Shown piece by piece: positions 1 to 42,682 of a stretch of DNA of 64,000 bases. Within the stretch, counting starts at the first letter, position 1. Every line of letters starts with the position of its first letter. The stretch covers positions 18,577,001 through 18,641,000 of the forward strand of contig JAVUNC010000004.1 in the NCBI GenBank assembly GCA_032173965.1. The letters are read 5' to 3'. Below the pieces are notes generated by a model that saw only the letters and a list, made by a program, of their open reading frames with translations, ran no database searches and was not told where the DNA came from. The position numbers and the translations under genes are program-made. Source of the DNA: Sitta carolinensis (taxonomy: Eukaryota > Chordata > Aves > Passeriformes > Sittidae).

Positions 1-1139
1 ATTTTTTTAGATGCTTCAGTCTCTGAAGGAAACAGAGTTCATCTCTTTCTCCTTTAGATGGGAAAGGCGAGGTGTTCCACAGGAACTAGCTCCCCAAGCA
101 TTTTTCATTATTAATTAAAAAAGAGTCACTAAAATATGTGTCCATAATAGATTCCTAATAATAAATGTTTAAGAAATATGAGGCAAATTACATGTAGCAG
201 TATGTATCACTGCTGTTATATTGCAGAAGAAATGGAGTTGACTGTCATTAACTGGAGGTCTGAAATTAAGTAGGATGTGCTCTTTTCAGAAACCAGAACA
301 GTCCTGCCTGTAACTGGCATCTGTTACCTGCATCTCTGTCACTTAACACTCCTTGACAGAAACATTGGGGTACACTCTGCTGACTGTTTTATCAAGTTAT
401 GGCTCTAAAGGCGTTAAGCCAAATCCAGCAGGAAGAAATATTGTAGTGGGTGAAATTTTATTGATAAGCCAAAATTCCAGTTGATTCAAGTGAAAAATCT
501 CTATCAGGCTAAATAACTCTTAGTGAATTCTAAATTATGGTACATAAAGCAGATTCTTAACAAACTGTTCATCATTTTGATGCTGATTCTCCTCTACTTA
601 GAGTGCTCCAATCAAATGAAATGTCCAGAAAGGGAGGATAGGTTAGAGACACTGATGTGCATTCATTTTTCTTATATTCCATTTTTTTCAGGGCCATGTG
701 TATTTTTCCATAGATTATCTAGGCCTTGACAAATGAGATAAATTGTGTCTCTCACACATGGCAATAATATGACATGAACAGTAACACATGTTAGTGTTTT
801 TATGCTTTCTCATTTGGTTGCTTTAGCATGCTCCTTAAATGAAAATATTTATTTCTACCACGGAATTATGATATTGTGCATGTGTAATGTTTTTGCTTTT
901 CATGTTTATCTTCCTAGAAGTAAGGGTTTCAAACCTTTTTCTTGTTGTTTTTTTTTTTTGTTTTGTTTTGTTTTGTTTGTTTTTGTTTTTGTTTTTGTTT
1001 TTTTATTTTTTTTTTTTTTTTTTTAAGAAACTTTAATATTTTCTGGTGTTTTATCAAATTTAAAACCTTCTGGGTTTCCCTTTTTCTGGCACAAAGGGCC
1101 TTTGTTGCTATGAAGAGCAAATGCTGTTGTGTGTTTCAG
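1..1139 (+). other. Partial PXDN intron (about intron 11)
   Basis: No exon-like segment is seen upstream of the acceptor at 1139. AT-rich unique sequence, with the T/G simple repeat at 943-1024. Confidence 0.7.
943..1024. repeat. (T3-5G)n simple repeat ending in poly-T
   Basis: Runs of three to ten T separated by single G, then a near-pure T tract to 1024. It lies about 115 bp before the acceptor of the first exon in the window. Confidence 0.95.
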
Positions 1140-31323
<30,184 letters not shown>

Positions 31324-31891
31324 GTCTACTTTTTAGGAATTTAGGGTGCATACTCCTCAAATCATATCAGTGCCTTCTGATGGCGAAAACAGGTAACTGC
31401 AGTCCTAACACCAGCAAGAAATCAAGATTTACAATATTCTAATGGTGCTGTAAGAGTATAACATCATTTTATTTTTCTGCCCATGAAGGTAAATCACAAT
31501 GCAAAAATTAACAAAAGGGAAAATAGCAAACAGGTCAAAGTTAATTGTGTGTTATACTTCTCAGGTTAGACAAACTCGAACTGGTGCTACTTTAAAAGAA
31601 CATTGTCGGGTAGTTTTAGGTACCCAAAATGACTGGGTTTAGGATTTATTCTAAAATGAACACTTTGTTTCCTATCTTTACTTAGCAACATTAAAAGTTT
31701 ACTGTCCCTTTCTAGTACCAGTCTATCTTGAAATGTAACCTTTTGCTGTTATTTAGTAAAATGCCATGAAAAGGAAAACACGATGTCACTGTGCCTGAAG
31801 CAATGCCATAGCCAGGCCACTTTCTGCAAACATCAATGCATGGAAATTCTGTTAAATCACTCTGTCACTGCTGGGCCTGGACCAGCAAGGA

Positions 31892-31897
31892 AATAAA
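31892..31897 (+). terminator. AATAAA polyadenylation signal, candidate proximal
   Basis: Canonical hexamer 570 bp after the stop codon. A second one lies at 31968-31973. Either could give a short 3' UTR isoform. Confidence 0.35.
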
Positions 31898-31967
31898 GGA
31901 AGCTACCTGACACCTTTCAACATACTTCCCTTAATTTAAGGAGTAAATTTAACCAAATTTTCAAAGC

Positions 31968-31973
31968 AATAAA
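31968..31973 (+). terminator. AATAAA polyadenylation signal, candidate proximal
   Basis: Canonical hexamer, 76 bp beyond the one at 31892. Confidence 0.3.
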
Positions 31974-33558
31974 AGCTAGAATTAATAAGGATATAGAAAT
32001 AACTGTAATTGGAAGAAAGCAAAAGCAACTGAATGTGTATTATAGATGTAATTGACAGTGTTCCTCATTCTAGGGAAACATGCATGACAGAGTAGCATTT
32101 GATCTTAAAAATTAGCATAATCCTTTTTGTCAAAACATTTGTAATTGCTTGACAACAATTTTTTGTTTCTTTGTTTCATTTATTTTAAATCTTTGTAGCA
32201 TAACCATCCAGGTCAGTTTGAAAGCATGCTTCTCTTGATCTCAGATCAGCTCATGTAATTGCATGGCCCTGTTTTGAAAATGTGAAAAGATGTCACATGC
32301 CATTTTATATACAAAGATTCCTACTGATTTTTTGTGCATATTGTCAATAGACATATGTTCCTGATTATATTGTGGCACTGTTGAAAAAAAAAAAAATCAA
32401 AATCAAGCAGCATGATTAATTGTGGATTGACTACTTTTTCTGACAAGGTATTTGATTTTTATTTTTTTTTTCTGGTTTCATCTAATGAATATATATTTTT
32501 ACCTCAACATTTTTATCATTTGTGCTAAAAATGTTAAAAATCAGTGGACTTTATCTCCCATTTAAATGTTTAACATTATAGAGTATATGTCTACACTAGC
32601 ATTTCACAGTTGTGTACTTTTTAGGATGCAAACTACATATTTTTGACCAGGAATTATATTGAGTGAAGGACAACTATCATACCTCATTTTACAGCTTTTT
32701 TTCTGTTTATTCAGAATTGATTCTTTCCCTGAATACTTAATTTGTTAGAGGTTATTGCCCTGTCTTTTAGTCCTAAGTCAGGACTCGCTAGAACCAGAGC
32801 TAGTTACCATGGTTCACTGACTTCTGAGTTTAAGTGTTCAAATTCAAGGGACAGTGATTGGGGTATCAAAGAAATCTGCACAAAATTAAACCTTCATATG
32901 TTAAGCATTTCAGATTATGCAAACAGACTGAGTACTTAATTATTGCATGGTAGAAAAAATACCTGTCTAATAACTAACCTAGCACAGCAATATGAAATCC
33001 ACTATCATATTTTGGCACATAATTTCTCTGATTACTAACATTAATAATTTCTAATTTGATAAAATATTACCATGACACACATTCAAACTTTGGTGTAACT
33101 TTAAAACTTACTACAGAAACTGTTTCATACTATGGTAAAAGCAATATGTACATGTGAGTGCTGTGTTACATGTGTGTGGTACACATGGAATTGCAATTTA
33201 TATTTTTAAGAATATTTTAATTGATTTTATATACGTTTTGATTTATGTAATATTCTTTGTTAATACTTCTAGAAATTGTGTGGCGAGCATGTTTGAGTAT
33301 CATATGGTTCCTAAAGATTGTCATTCCTGTATTTCTTTGATACTCTGTGTTTTGTTGACTTTTCTTGAGAGTCCAAACCACGTCTCATCCTGTAATTCCA
33401 ACTCAGATGGAACTCCCATTGACCTATAGCAGAAATTCCTCAAAGAGGAAGGGTTGCAGAGCTAAACCAAATATAATTTAACTGTCCAAACAGTTAAATA
33501 AGGCAGTAATACATCCAGCTGGTTACTACTTGCATTCTTTCTTTTCAATTTTATATTA

Positions 33559-33564
33559 AATAAA
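33559..33564 (+). terminator. AATAAA polyadenylation signal, candidate distal
   Basis: Canonical hexamer in an AT-rich context, followed by a T run within 10 bp. Confidence 0.35.
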
Positions 33565-34096
33565 CTTTTTCAAGATTTTTGCTTATAGGAGAAGAGAGTT
33601 TCCATTTTATACATTATAAAATTGTACCTTATATCTGATTGCTCCTTTTCTCCTGCCTCCCCAGTAAAGTGGGAGGTTTTCTTCGTCGTTCACTGTTTAT
33701 TCATATGGTATATAAAATGGGCTTAGGAGTCTGGATATGCTTAAACAAGTGTAACAAGTCTAATAGTGAGTTATTTTCCACCATCCCTCTGTTTATAAAC
33801 CAGGAAAAACAGGTCTCTATCCACAGTCAAAAATGTAATCAGTCATGGGTTGTACTAGTTCAGTTTTAGTGTCTCTAGAATCAGTGTTGATTTTAACATT
33901 TCTGAAACAGTGGCCGATGGCTAGATGACCATTTCCTCAGTACCCGCTGTGAGAATATTGCTGTAATATGATGCAAATTTTACATATTTATTTTCTTTTT
34001 TAATGTTACCTAAAACAAAGTTGTCATTGTTGTTATTTTAATCAGTAAATTTACCAAAGAACAGTTTGCACTGTATAATGAATGCTTTACAGTTTA

Positions 34097-34102
34097 AATA
34101 AA
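34097..34102 (+). terminator. AATAAA polyadenylation signal, candidate main distal site
   Basis: Canonical hexamer in TTTAAATAAAATGGG, about 2.8 kb after the stop. TTGTAAATG and T-rich sequence follow within 45 bp, which would suit a cleavage and downstream element. Confidence 0.45.
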
Positions 34103-34125
34103 ATGGGCCACATTTCCAAGTAAAA

Positions 34126-36020
34126 TTTAAAAATTTCTTCTTGTAAATGTATTTTTTATATTATGTGCTGAAGTTCCAATGTGTAGGCTTAGATAAGATT
34201 CATATTACTTATCTTAAGCAGAATTTTCATAATCAAGACTGTTTCTGACAGTAAGCAATAGGCTAATGAGTCATGTAGATTCAGTAATTTATTTAATATT
34301 ACAACACATGGAATTACAGTATCTGTTCACTGTTTTCTTCTAGATGATTAGAAAAAGATACCATAGGCTTAGGAAGGACATTTAAAAATACACTTATTTC
34401 TTAGCAAAATGCATTTTTATGACCTTCGTGCTGAACTTTTTTTAATGGGAATGTCATAACAGTTAAATTCAAATGCATACAAATTTAAGTCTGTTCTTAC
34501 AGTTCCTCATGTCTCCAAACAGATCCAATCCTGACTTGCCTTTCCAAGCACTTGATTCTACATTCATTCTTTTTTCACATCATTTCACCAATGGATATTC
34601 AGGTTTATGCAATGTGAGCTCAAAATGAATCTTCTGTGCAAAAAAGGTCTTCTTTACCTCATTTATTCTTTTTATCCCAGGATATGAATTACTGCTGGAT
34701 ATATGATGAGTTATTCTCATCCTTTGGTGAGGTGTTAGGATCTCTATGACACTAGGTCAGTTTGTTTGTCAGATTTACTTGAAATTAATTTGAAGAATTA
34801 TGAGATACAATATCAATGAAATTAATATAATTCTAAGTTACCTTATGGTGATATGGGAGAAGTTAAAGATGGATTCCAAGAGAAAAAGTTAAGAATCCTG
34901 TTCAGGTTGCACTTCACTACAGTTTGTATAGTTTGTAGTTTTTCATAGGGTAAATCTAGAAAAGCAAAACTGCAATAGGTCATTTCTGCATTTTCCAGCA
35001 GGCTGCTGAAATACTGCTGGTCACCCACACTTAGTGCTAATTGCCTAGAAGTTTGCTAACAAACCACAAAGTGTAGACATTTAGAATAAAACCCTTGCAC
35101 TATACTAATGTATTTTGAGAAAGACTCAGTTACAATTGAAATATATCATGTAAATTGACTATATTTTTTTTTAGTTGATTACAGCTAAGAATTATTTGGT
35201 TGCAGTATGATTAAAGTTGTCTTTATAGGGAATGACTCCCATAGTCATTAATTTTTTCTGTAAAATAATATTTTGCTGCCATAGCATATATAATTTTATA
35301 ATCTAAAGTAATTCTCCTAATATTTTCTTTCAAATCCCCAACTAGATTCATGCTTTTTGCCTATAGTATATACCAAGTCTTTGCAGGGAGATCATTAGAC
35401 GTGTTGGACTGTTCCATGGTTTTAGTTTGAAAACTGGATTAAGGTATCAAAAGCTGGTATATTTTACTAATTTTCTCAAAACATCTGCATTATTCTGTCT
35501 TATTGTTAAAATAGTTTAAGTTATGCATACAAATATAATAAATTTTAGAATTAATTAATATATAATAAAATTATAAAATTACCAGTAGAAGAAAAGAAGA
35601 AAAGACTGCGTAATGTCCTCTAATGGCCTCTTGTCTACAACATAGGATTCATATTTCAGAATTTACTAGACTAATTTTTGTTTTGTATAAGAAAAAATGA
35701 GATCCAATATGTGAATAAATTGTGTCAACAAAAAATACTAATATGACTATATGCACATATATCATTCATGCTGGAAGTTTTTCAGACTCCAAGTGGAATG
35801 AAACATTATCCTTATTAAAACTAATGCAAACCAATGAATTGCTAAATGATTAATAAATTGCTCAATACTAGTACTGTCCTGACCAGCTTTGAATTATGAT
35901 GTATCTAATCAGGAGATTGTTCTGAGTCATGAAAAGGCACTGTTGTCATTTAACAGCATATCTTAAAGCAAACTTACTAAGAATACCAGACCATTGTTTT
36001 GCAATTGTCCTGACTGCTTA
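34126..36020. other. Intergenic, nothing recognised
   Basis: AT-rich sequence after the presumed gene end. Only short random open frames. Confidence 0.6.
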
Positions 36021-36295
36021 GTTCATAGATCCATAGAATCAGCTGAGTTAGAAGGGGCCCACAGGGATTATGGTGTCTAACTCCTGTCCCTGCATTTCCA
36101 AGAGTCACACCATATGCCTGAGAGCACTGTCCAAAGGCTTCTTGAGCTCTCTCAGACTTGCTGCTGTGACCACTTCCCTGGAGAGCTGTTCCAGTGCCCA
36201 AACACCCTCGGGGTGAAGAACCTTTTTCTGATACCCAACCTAAACCTCCCCTGACACAGCTTCAAGCCGTTTCCTCAAGCCCTGTCTTTCATGAC
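36021..36295 (-). mobile_element. CR1 LINE 3' fragment, antisense orientation
   Basis: It begins with the reverse-complement terminal units 'tcatagatccatagaatc'. These are followed by the CR1 antisense landmarks 'agagctgttccagtgccca', 'tgaagaacctttttctga' and 'cccaacctaaacctcccct'. Fairly well preserved. Confidence 0.9.
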
Positions 36296-39200
36296 GTAGT
36301 TCCCTTAATTTTCTTTTTTTCCCCCTTAGCCTGCTATGACATGGCAAGGAAACCTCTGCACCTCCAGAATACTTCTCCTTTTCTTTTGGGCATGATGTAT
36401 TTGCTGTCCAGCTGGCAGTGCTATGAATGGCCCTTTCATGGGGCTTAAGCATTACAGCCTGCTAACAGATGGAGCAGAGTACAGATAGATATGTCTAAGT
36501 TACAAGAAGATCTGGATAGCTGTGTTTGTCTGAAAAGCTATGAATTGAATATCTGTTTAGATTCAGAAATGGAACTAACAGAACAGATATTCCTGCAATA
36601 AAGGAATAAACTGAATTGTTGCATTTGGTAAAGCTGTTCATGTTTTTTTGATGCCTCCCTCAGTGATACAACTTTACATTCCCATGAGTCATGTGCTGTT
36701 GCTGAGTTGCCGAAACAAATCTCATTATCTACTTATATCTTTATGAGATGCTGTAAGTGGTTAATCTGGTGTGCAGCCATTCCAAGGATTGAAATATCAA
36801 AGTGCTTCATGTCTCTTTTCACAGAGATAAGCGTGAAAACAGTGTCCAGACGGGGGACAGAGAAGTCGTCAGGAATTGTCCAGAGAAAAGGAAATAAATT
36901 TTTGTTTTGTTTTAGCAGGGAGAAAAAAAGAAAGACTTCATCCATGCCTCTGAATTTTTTCAGGCAAATGCAAAAATTCATTAGGAATATAGGAACAGGT
37001 TAATCATACCAAAGCAACACATATACTAGACTTTGATAGATAGTCCTGAGGTACTGGGAAGCAATTTAACCATTTATTGAACCAGCTGCTAGTGGTAGTA
37101 AGGCAGGCTTTTAGTCCCCTACCTCCACTCTGTGCATTGCCTCTCTTGCAATGAAGATTTTTTTTTCTGCTCTACCTGATTTCACAGCTAAAGGACTTAA
37201 ATATGAACTCAGGACTGAAGGCCAAGGTGATTTTTAGGGCAAATCATTAGCCTGACCAAGAATGCAGGTCATGGCTGGTGAAAAAGGACAAGAGAGGACT
37301 GAATGAGATGGATTCAGTCAGGCAGTTAAAAATATTTCCCAGAGGGATATAGTGGGGTTTCTGGATTTTTCCTGTGCTTTAGTGACAGATTTGGCACTAT
37401 TAGTTATGGATTTCAATAACACAGACTTCACATTTCCATGGAACTCTGCTAGGAGACACCAAGCTGAGGGCTTTCACTTTCCTCGGTCACTCTTTTTGTG
37501 AAAAGCCATCTTCTTGCTACGCCTGTGAGGTAAGTGTGACAACTTTCATATATAGAGAGCAATTCCAGTTGCTGAAGGAATACTCAAGCTGTTTTAATCA
37601 ATGATTTTCTCTGCCTGTGGGTAAAAATCCGTTATTTAGGAACCTACATTTTTGTTTAAAAGTTCAAATGTTGTAACAGAAAAGTTTGGGGTTTTTTTAA
37701 ATTAGGCTTTGTGGAACTAGCTTTCTTGAAAGGAGTATAGCAGACTGGAGCCATTGTAGAAGTAGAATAAATGTTTTCTTCCATCTGAAATGCCTCGGCA
37801 TGATTGCATGCGGCCTTACATGTTGCCAGGCTGTTCTCATATTGAGAGTATTTAAATATTGCTGTGGGATTGTTTGGGTTTTCTTTTATATCAATAATCA
37901 ATTCAGGCAATAATAAACAATAGGTGCCTTGCAGTCAGAAAAGGACAGCTTGTTTCTGTTACAGGCAAACATTAATGTAGATTTATGAACCTTCATCTTA
38001 TGGTAGTTCTTTTTTTGTTTGGTTGGTTTTGTTGTTTTTTTTTTTGTTTTTTTTTTTGTTTTTTTTTTTTGTTTTTGTTTTTGTTTTTTTTTTTTTTTTT
38101 TTTTTCCCAGTGGAATGCTATTGCTACCCCAAATCCTACCTCACAAGCAGCTAGCATTTTTATTTGATCTGCAGATATATATCAGAAAATGTCACCTTTT
38201 TTGATTTAACTAATTAGTTCAAGGATTTTGCATGTTGGGAGTGATAAAAAGTGGCATAGTTATTACCTATTGCTTTGGACTAACAGCTTTTAAAGCCCTG
38301 AGAAGTCACTGTAGCCTTGTCTGGTAAACTCAATTTGTCCAGAGTTTCTTGCATTAAAACACTGTCTTGTGTTTGAATAGTGTCTTAAAAAGACTTCCAG
38401 TCTTGACGGGAAAGTTTGAAATGTTACTTGCTCATCACCGTAACTTAACGTGTAGCGGGAATTACCTTACTCTTACAAAAAAAATTCAGCCTGCAATAGT
38501 TTTGTATTCTGCTACCGAACTGCTCGTCCTAACCCATCATTTCACTTTTAAAATAGATCAGCTTTCTTTTTGTTTTGATTTCAAAACTACAAGGTTTAGA
38601 TGGGTGCCGTTTGCCATGTAAGATGACTCTTTTTCACTAAATGACACCAAGAATTCATGTTCAGCCAGATCTTAGACCTGCTTTTAGCTATTTTATAGGC
38701 CTGAATTTTTTTTACTAGGAGCCACATTCTTTATTCCCCCATGAATGATTTTACATTTAACTATGTTACTCTAATCAGATAAAAGTAAGCCAGATTTATC
38801 AGTAATTGTTTTAATTTTCTTTGTAGAACGTAATTTACTTAAGGTTTCAAATTATGTAATTTGGTACAGATGTTCTGATGCAGCTACAGGTGAATCCATC
38901 TTGTAGATTCTATGTAGCAATAATTAGCAATGTATGACTAACCACATTTGGGAGAAAAAGAAAACAAAAGAAAAACAAATGAAGGCTGAGCTGCTGCTTC
39001 CCTTCTCTGGTGAGATGTTCACAAACAAAAAAAAGCTGGTGATGAACTCTGGCTTTTGTTTCCCCCATATCTGCTGCTGTTTGCTTCACTCTTGATGCAT
39101 TATTTAAAGATACAAGAGCTTAGAGAGAGGCTTTGATAGAAAGTCAGGATTTACAGTGTGTAGTAACACCCAGTGTAGGTTGTGTGTTCCTAGTGGTAAT

Positions 39201-42126
39201 CTTGTCTTTCCTTTCTCTTTCAGCTTTCCTGTATTGAAGTGCTTAGTTCTGTCTCTAATTTAAATTAGATTTAAACAAGAATAGCCCACACTTATGAAAG
39301 AGCAGAAAAATAAGGCTGGGGAAACTGTTTATATTAGAAGTTTAAAGAGTTTGGGCTACATGAAGCTATAGCTGTGGTCAGGAATTTTGCATATTTTAGT
39401 GCTGGATTTGCACCACTGGAAAATAAAATGCCTTGGCCTGCAGAACAGCCATGGTTGGCAGATGTGAGAACTTCCTAGCACCTCTGGACTCCACCACAGC
39501 TCTGGAAAATTACTCAGACACAGATGAAGACCTGAGTTCGTTCAAGCCTTGGTGTCTGTTGAGACTAACACTGCAAGTACCAACCTTGGTGGGCTTTGTG
39601 CCATCACTTATTTACAAGCTGTTAGAAAGGAGTGTGTCTCTGTTCTGTGCAGAATTACTGGTTATGATTTTGCTTCTCCACTAGAAACCCAGCAAACCAT
39701 CTTACCTGTCTTGTAGAAGCATTCGCATTAGCAGTATTTAACTATGGCCACCTTAAAACCCACAGTATTTATTATTTGGACTGTTAGAATATTTATGCAC
39801 AGAAAAGTTGCTTTGATGGTATTTAAAAAAAATAATTACTACTTTAAATAGTAAATATAAAAGGGGTAGAATAGAAGAAAATGGGAATAGCACTACAATT
39901 ACACATTTATTTTGTAAACCAAATCTTGAGTAGTTGACTGCTTATTACCAAATGCAAATTAGAGTGTTAATCCCAAACTTTCACAGAAAATGTTACAATT
40001 TTACTTTCACAGATTCTTGCAAAGCAAACAAGATACTAATGCTAAGTCTGGTCTGAAGAAAGCTGATGACTCTGAATATGTCAGCTCATTTCAGCTATTT
40101 CAAAATCATCATCTTAATTTTCAAATGGGATTATAGAAAATTTAAGCACTTACAATTTAAGCTCTTAATAAGGTATGATCTTGGAAATATGTTGTAGAAA
40201 CTGCTTCCCTAAGCGGACCATTATTTTTCTGTTTTGTCTTTCTATCTTCAACCAAACAGGTGACTTTTTTTAAATTCTGAGAGCCCACAAAAATCTGTTA
40301 ACAAGATTAACAGGCTGGAATCTTCTCCCTGTTAAGTCAATGTGGTGATGTCATTGACACTTTGTGGTCAGTCCTAGGAAAGACTCTTGTTGGGCCAGGA
40401 TTTCCACCAGATAATCAAATAATGTTCCTGTAGTTCTGGATTTTGTGTGTTAAGAGGGAGAAGGAATTTGGTGTCTAAGACACAAGATCAAGAGATCAGT
40501 TTTAATAATGTCATCTTACTACATTTCAACATGACAGCACTGAACAGTTTATTTTCATTAGGAAAAGATCATATCCTTTGTAATGTCCCAGGCCTCTGTC
40601 CTAATTTTTGTTTGTTTACACAAGTGCCCAGTGCAAGTAAACTGAATAAACAGAGAAGTTAGTTGCAGCTCCTGAAAACAGAAGTATCCCAAGGAACACT
40701 CATGATCAATTTACTTTAAAGTCTTCCCTAAGATTGGCGCATATAATATGTGACTACAGTTTAAGGACAGGGTTTCACTAAACGTGTTTCTTTTACAGGA
40801 CACAAATAAAAACCTTGGTGAAGTTATCCTAGAAAATATTTAACAAATACTTTTTCTAAGTAGATTTTGTTACACAAGGTCTATCCTTATGAGTGTTAGA
40901 TACAAATGAAATTATAATCCACATAAAAACTAACTTTTGGGTGAGATATCAGGAAATCCTTCACTCTTTAGAGAATATCTTTGACTCTCCTAGCAGATTC
41001 AGAGTTCTTCTAGACGGCTTGCCAGACTGTCAGAATGATGGCTGCTGTCTCAGATCTCAGTTAGCACATTTGGGTCTTCAGTGAAGATTCCCAAGGCTTG
41101 TTACGTCAGTCTTGGCACAGCACACCAAGGAAGCATGCACAGGATCATGACTTACATGAACACATTTCTCTCTTGGGCCCTGAATAAAATCTCTGGCAAT
41201 CAGGCAGAAAAGCCATACTTCCCTTTTGTCTTGTAAACTTGAGAGCCAATTAGTTAAAGATCTCTACAGAATACATGAATTTCCAGCTGGAGGCGGGAAG
41301 ACAACTTCCGCTGAAAATGGTATTCCTTTATTTCACGTGTTTTCTTTTAATTATGAAATATTTGATATTTATATGAGTTAAATCCTTTGTGACTGTAGTG
41401 ATTACAGGTATTTATTTCTAAGATGCATATATTTCTTATGCCTATCCAGTGACCTCTACAGTCCATATAACTCGCTATTGCATGACAATGGAGACCCTGT
41501 ACCTAAACAAGTGATTCAAGTCCTCACTAAAGTGTTCTCTCAAAGGGGATGGATGTAAGAGAAAACCAGCATTTATGGTCTCATGGGGACTGGTTTCCAA
41601 AGGGAGTTAACAGACCTTTTGCCAAGCAACCATCATGAAGTGTCTGAATATGGCAACAATTCACAATTATTTTGAAGGAAATGTTTAGAAAAATGGAAAG
41701 AAGGGGGTTTCTGAGGTGATTTAAATAGAATGCAATTTTGGGAGGACAAAAATGGCCATTGAGCATTGAGCTGCCCTCTTCAATTCCCCAAAGTGTGGAA
41801 TAATCCCTGAAGGAAACTGAGGGAATTAATTTTTTCAGTCCACAGTAAAATTTACAAAAAAATGAGTGCAGGATGCACAAAAATAAATATATATTATATT
41901 GTTAATTTTCAAGATTTGCAGCATATCTAAATACATCATACCTGCTTTTATTTATATGCTGATCTACTCATCATCATCTAGGAAGTTCTGTTCTTTGTGA
42001 AAGGAATACCACCATGTAAGGACTATCTGCAGTATTTAAAATGTTGGGGGTTTTTTAATTGATAAATTGCAATTACTGTGTTAATAGATTGTATACTCCT
42101 TTGATAATGATTTTAATGTGACAGGA
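36296..42126. other. Intergenic, no gene recognised
   Basis: 5.8 kb of mostly unique AT-rich sequence. Open frames of 60-99 codons are present on both strands, but none shows a domain or exon structure. It contains the T/G simple repeat at 38010-38105. Confidence 0.6.
38010..38105. repeat. (T)nG simple repeat with long T tract
   Basis: T runs separated by single or double G, ending in a T tract of about 23 bases. Similar in composition to the repeat at 943-1024. Confidence 0.93.
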
Positions 42127-42682
42127 TGTCATGATTTCACCCCATCACCCCCAGCCTCTTACCTCCCCACCAAAATGGGTTTGGGGGGACAATCAGAATG
42201 GTAGAAGCTAGGAAAAAAGTTAGAAAACTTATGGGTTGAGATAAAGGCAGTTTAATAGGGCAAGGAAAGCAAAACAAGGGATTAATTCAGTGCTGCCCAA
42301 GTTTAGGCAGGTCCATCTCCAGGAGAGCAGGACACCATCACACACAGTGATGGCTTGGGAAGACAAACATTCTCTCTTCTTCTTTCCTCCTCGCACTTCA
42401 TATACTAAGCCTGATGTATGGTCTGGAATATCCCTTTGGTCAGCCTGGGTCACCTGTCCTGGCTGTGTCCTCCCAAACTCCCACGCACTCCCAGCCTCCT
42501 CACCAGTGTGGCAGTATAAAAAGCAAAAAAGGCCTTGGCTTTGTGCAAGCCCTGTTTGGCAATAACAAAAACATCTCTGTATTATCAACCCTGTGTTCAG
42601 TACAAATCCAAAACATAGCCATTGGGAAACCCATACCAGCCACTGGGAAGAAAATTAATTCTACTCCAGCCAAAACCAGTGG
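42127..42682 (-). mobile_element. Solo LTR of an avian endogenous retrovirus (ERVL-like)
   Basis: Read on the minus strand the element starts near 'tggttttggctgga' and runs through 'agatgtttttgttattgcc', 'aaggccttttttgc' and 'ggacaggtgacccaggctg', ending near 'ggtgaaatcatgaca'. This order matches an abundant solo LTR that I remember from songbird genomes; the exact family name is not certain. The ends fit TG...CA. No retroviral gene lies on either side, so it is a solo LTR. Target-site duplications could not be defined with confidence. A TATAAA-type signal on the plus strand (about 42515) is probably incidental. Confidence 0.68.

Larger units (their letters stand above)
31324..34125 (+). other. 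Probable 3' UTR of PXDN
   Basis: AT-rich sequence directly after the stop codon, without open frames of note and without recognisable interspersed repeats. Several AATAAA signals are present, the last strong one at 34097. A 2.8-kb 3' UTR would be of the order known for mammalian PXDN. The exact end is inferred only from signal hexamers. Confidence 0.55.

Noticed and set aside
36194..36452. Open frames over 36.2-36.45 kb
   Set aside because: They lie in a CR1 3' fragment and its flank, not in a gene.
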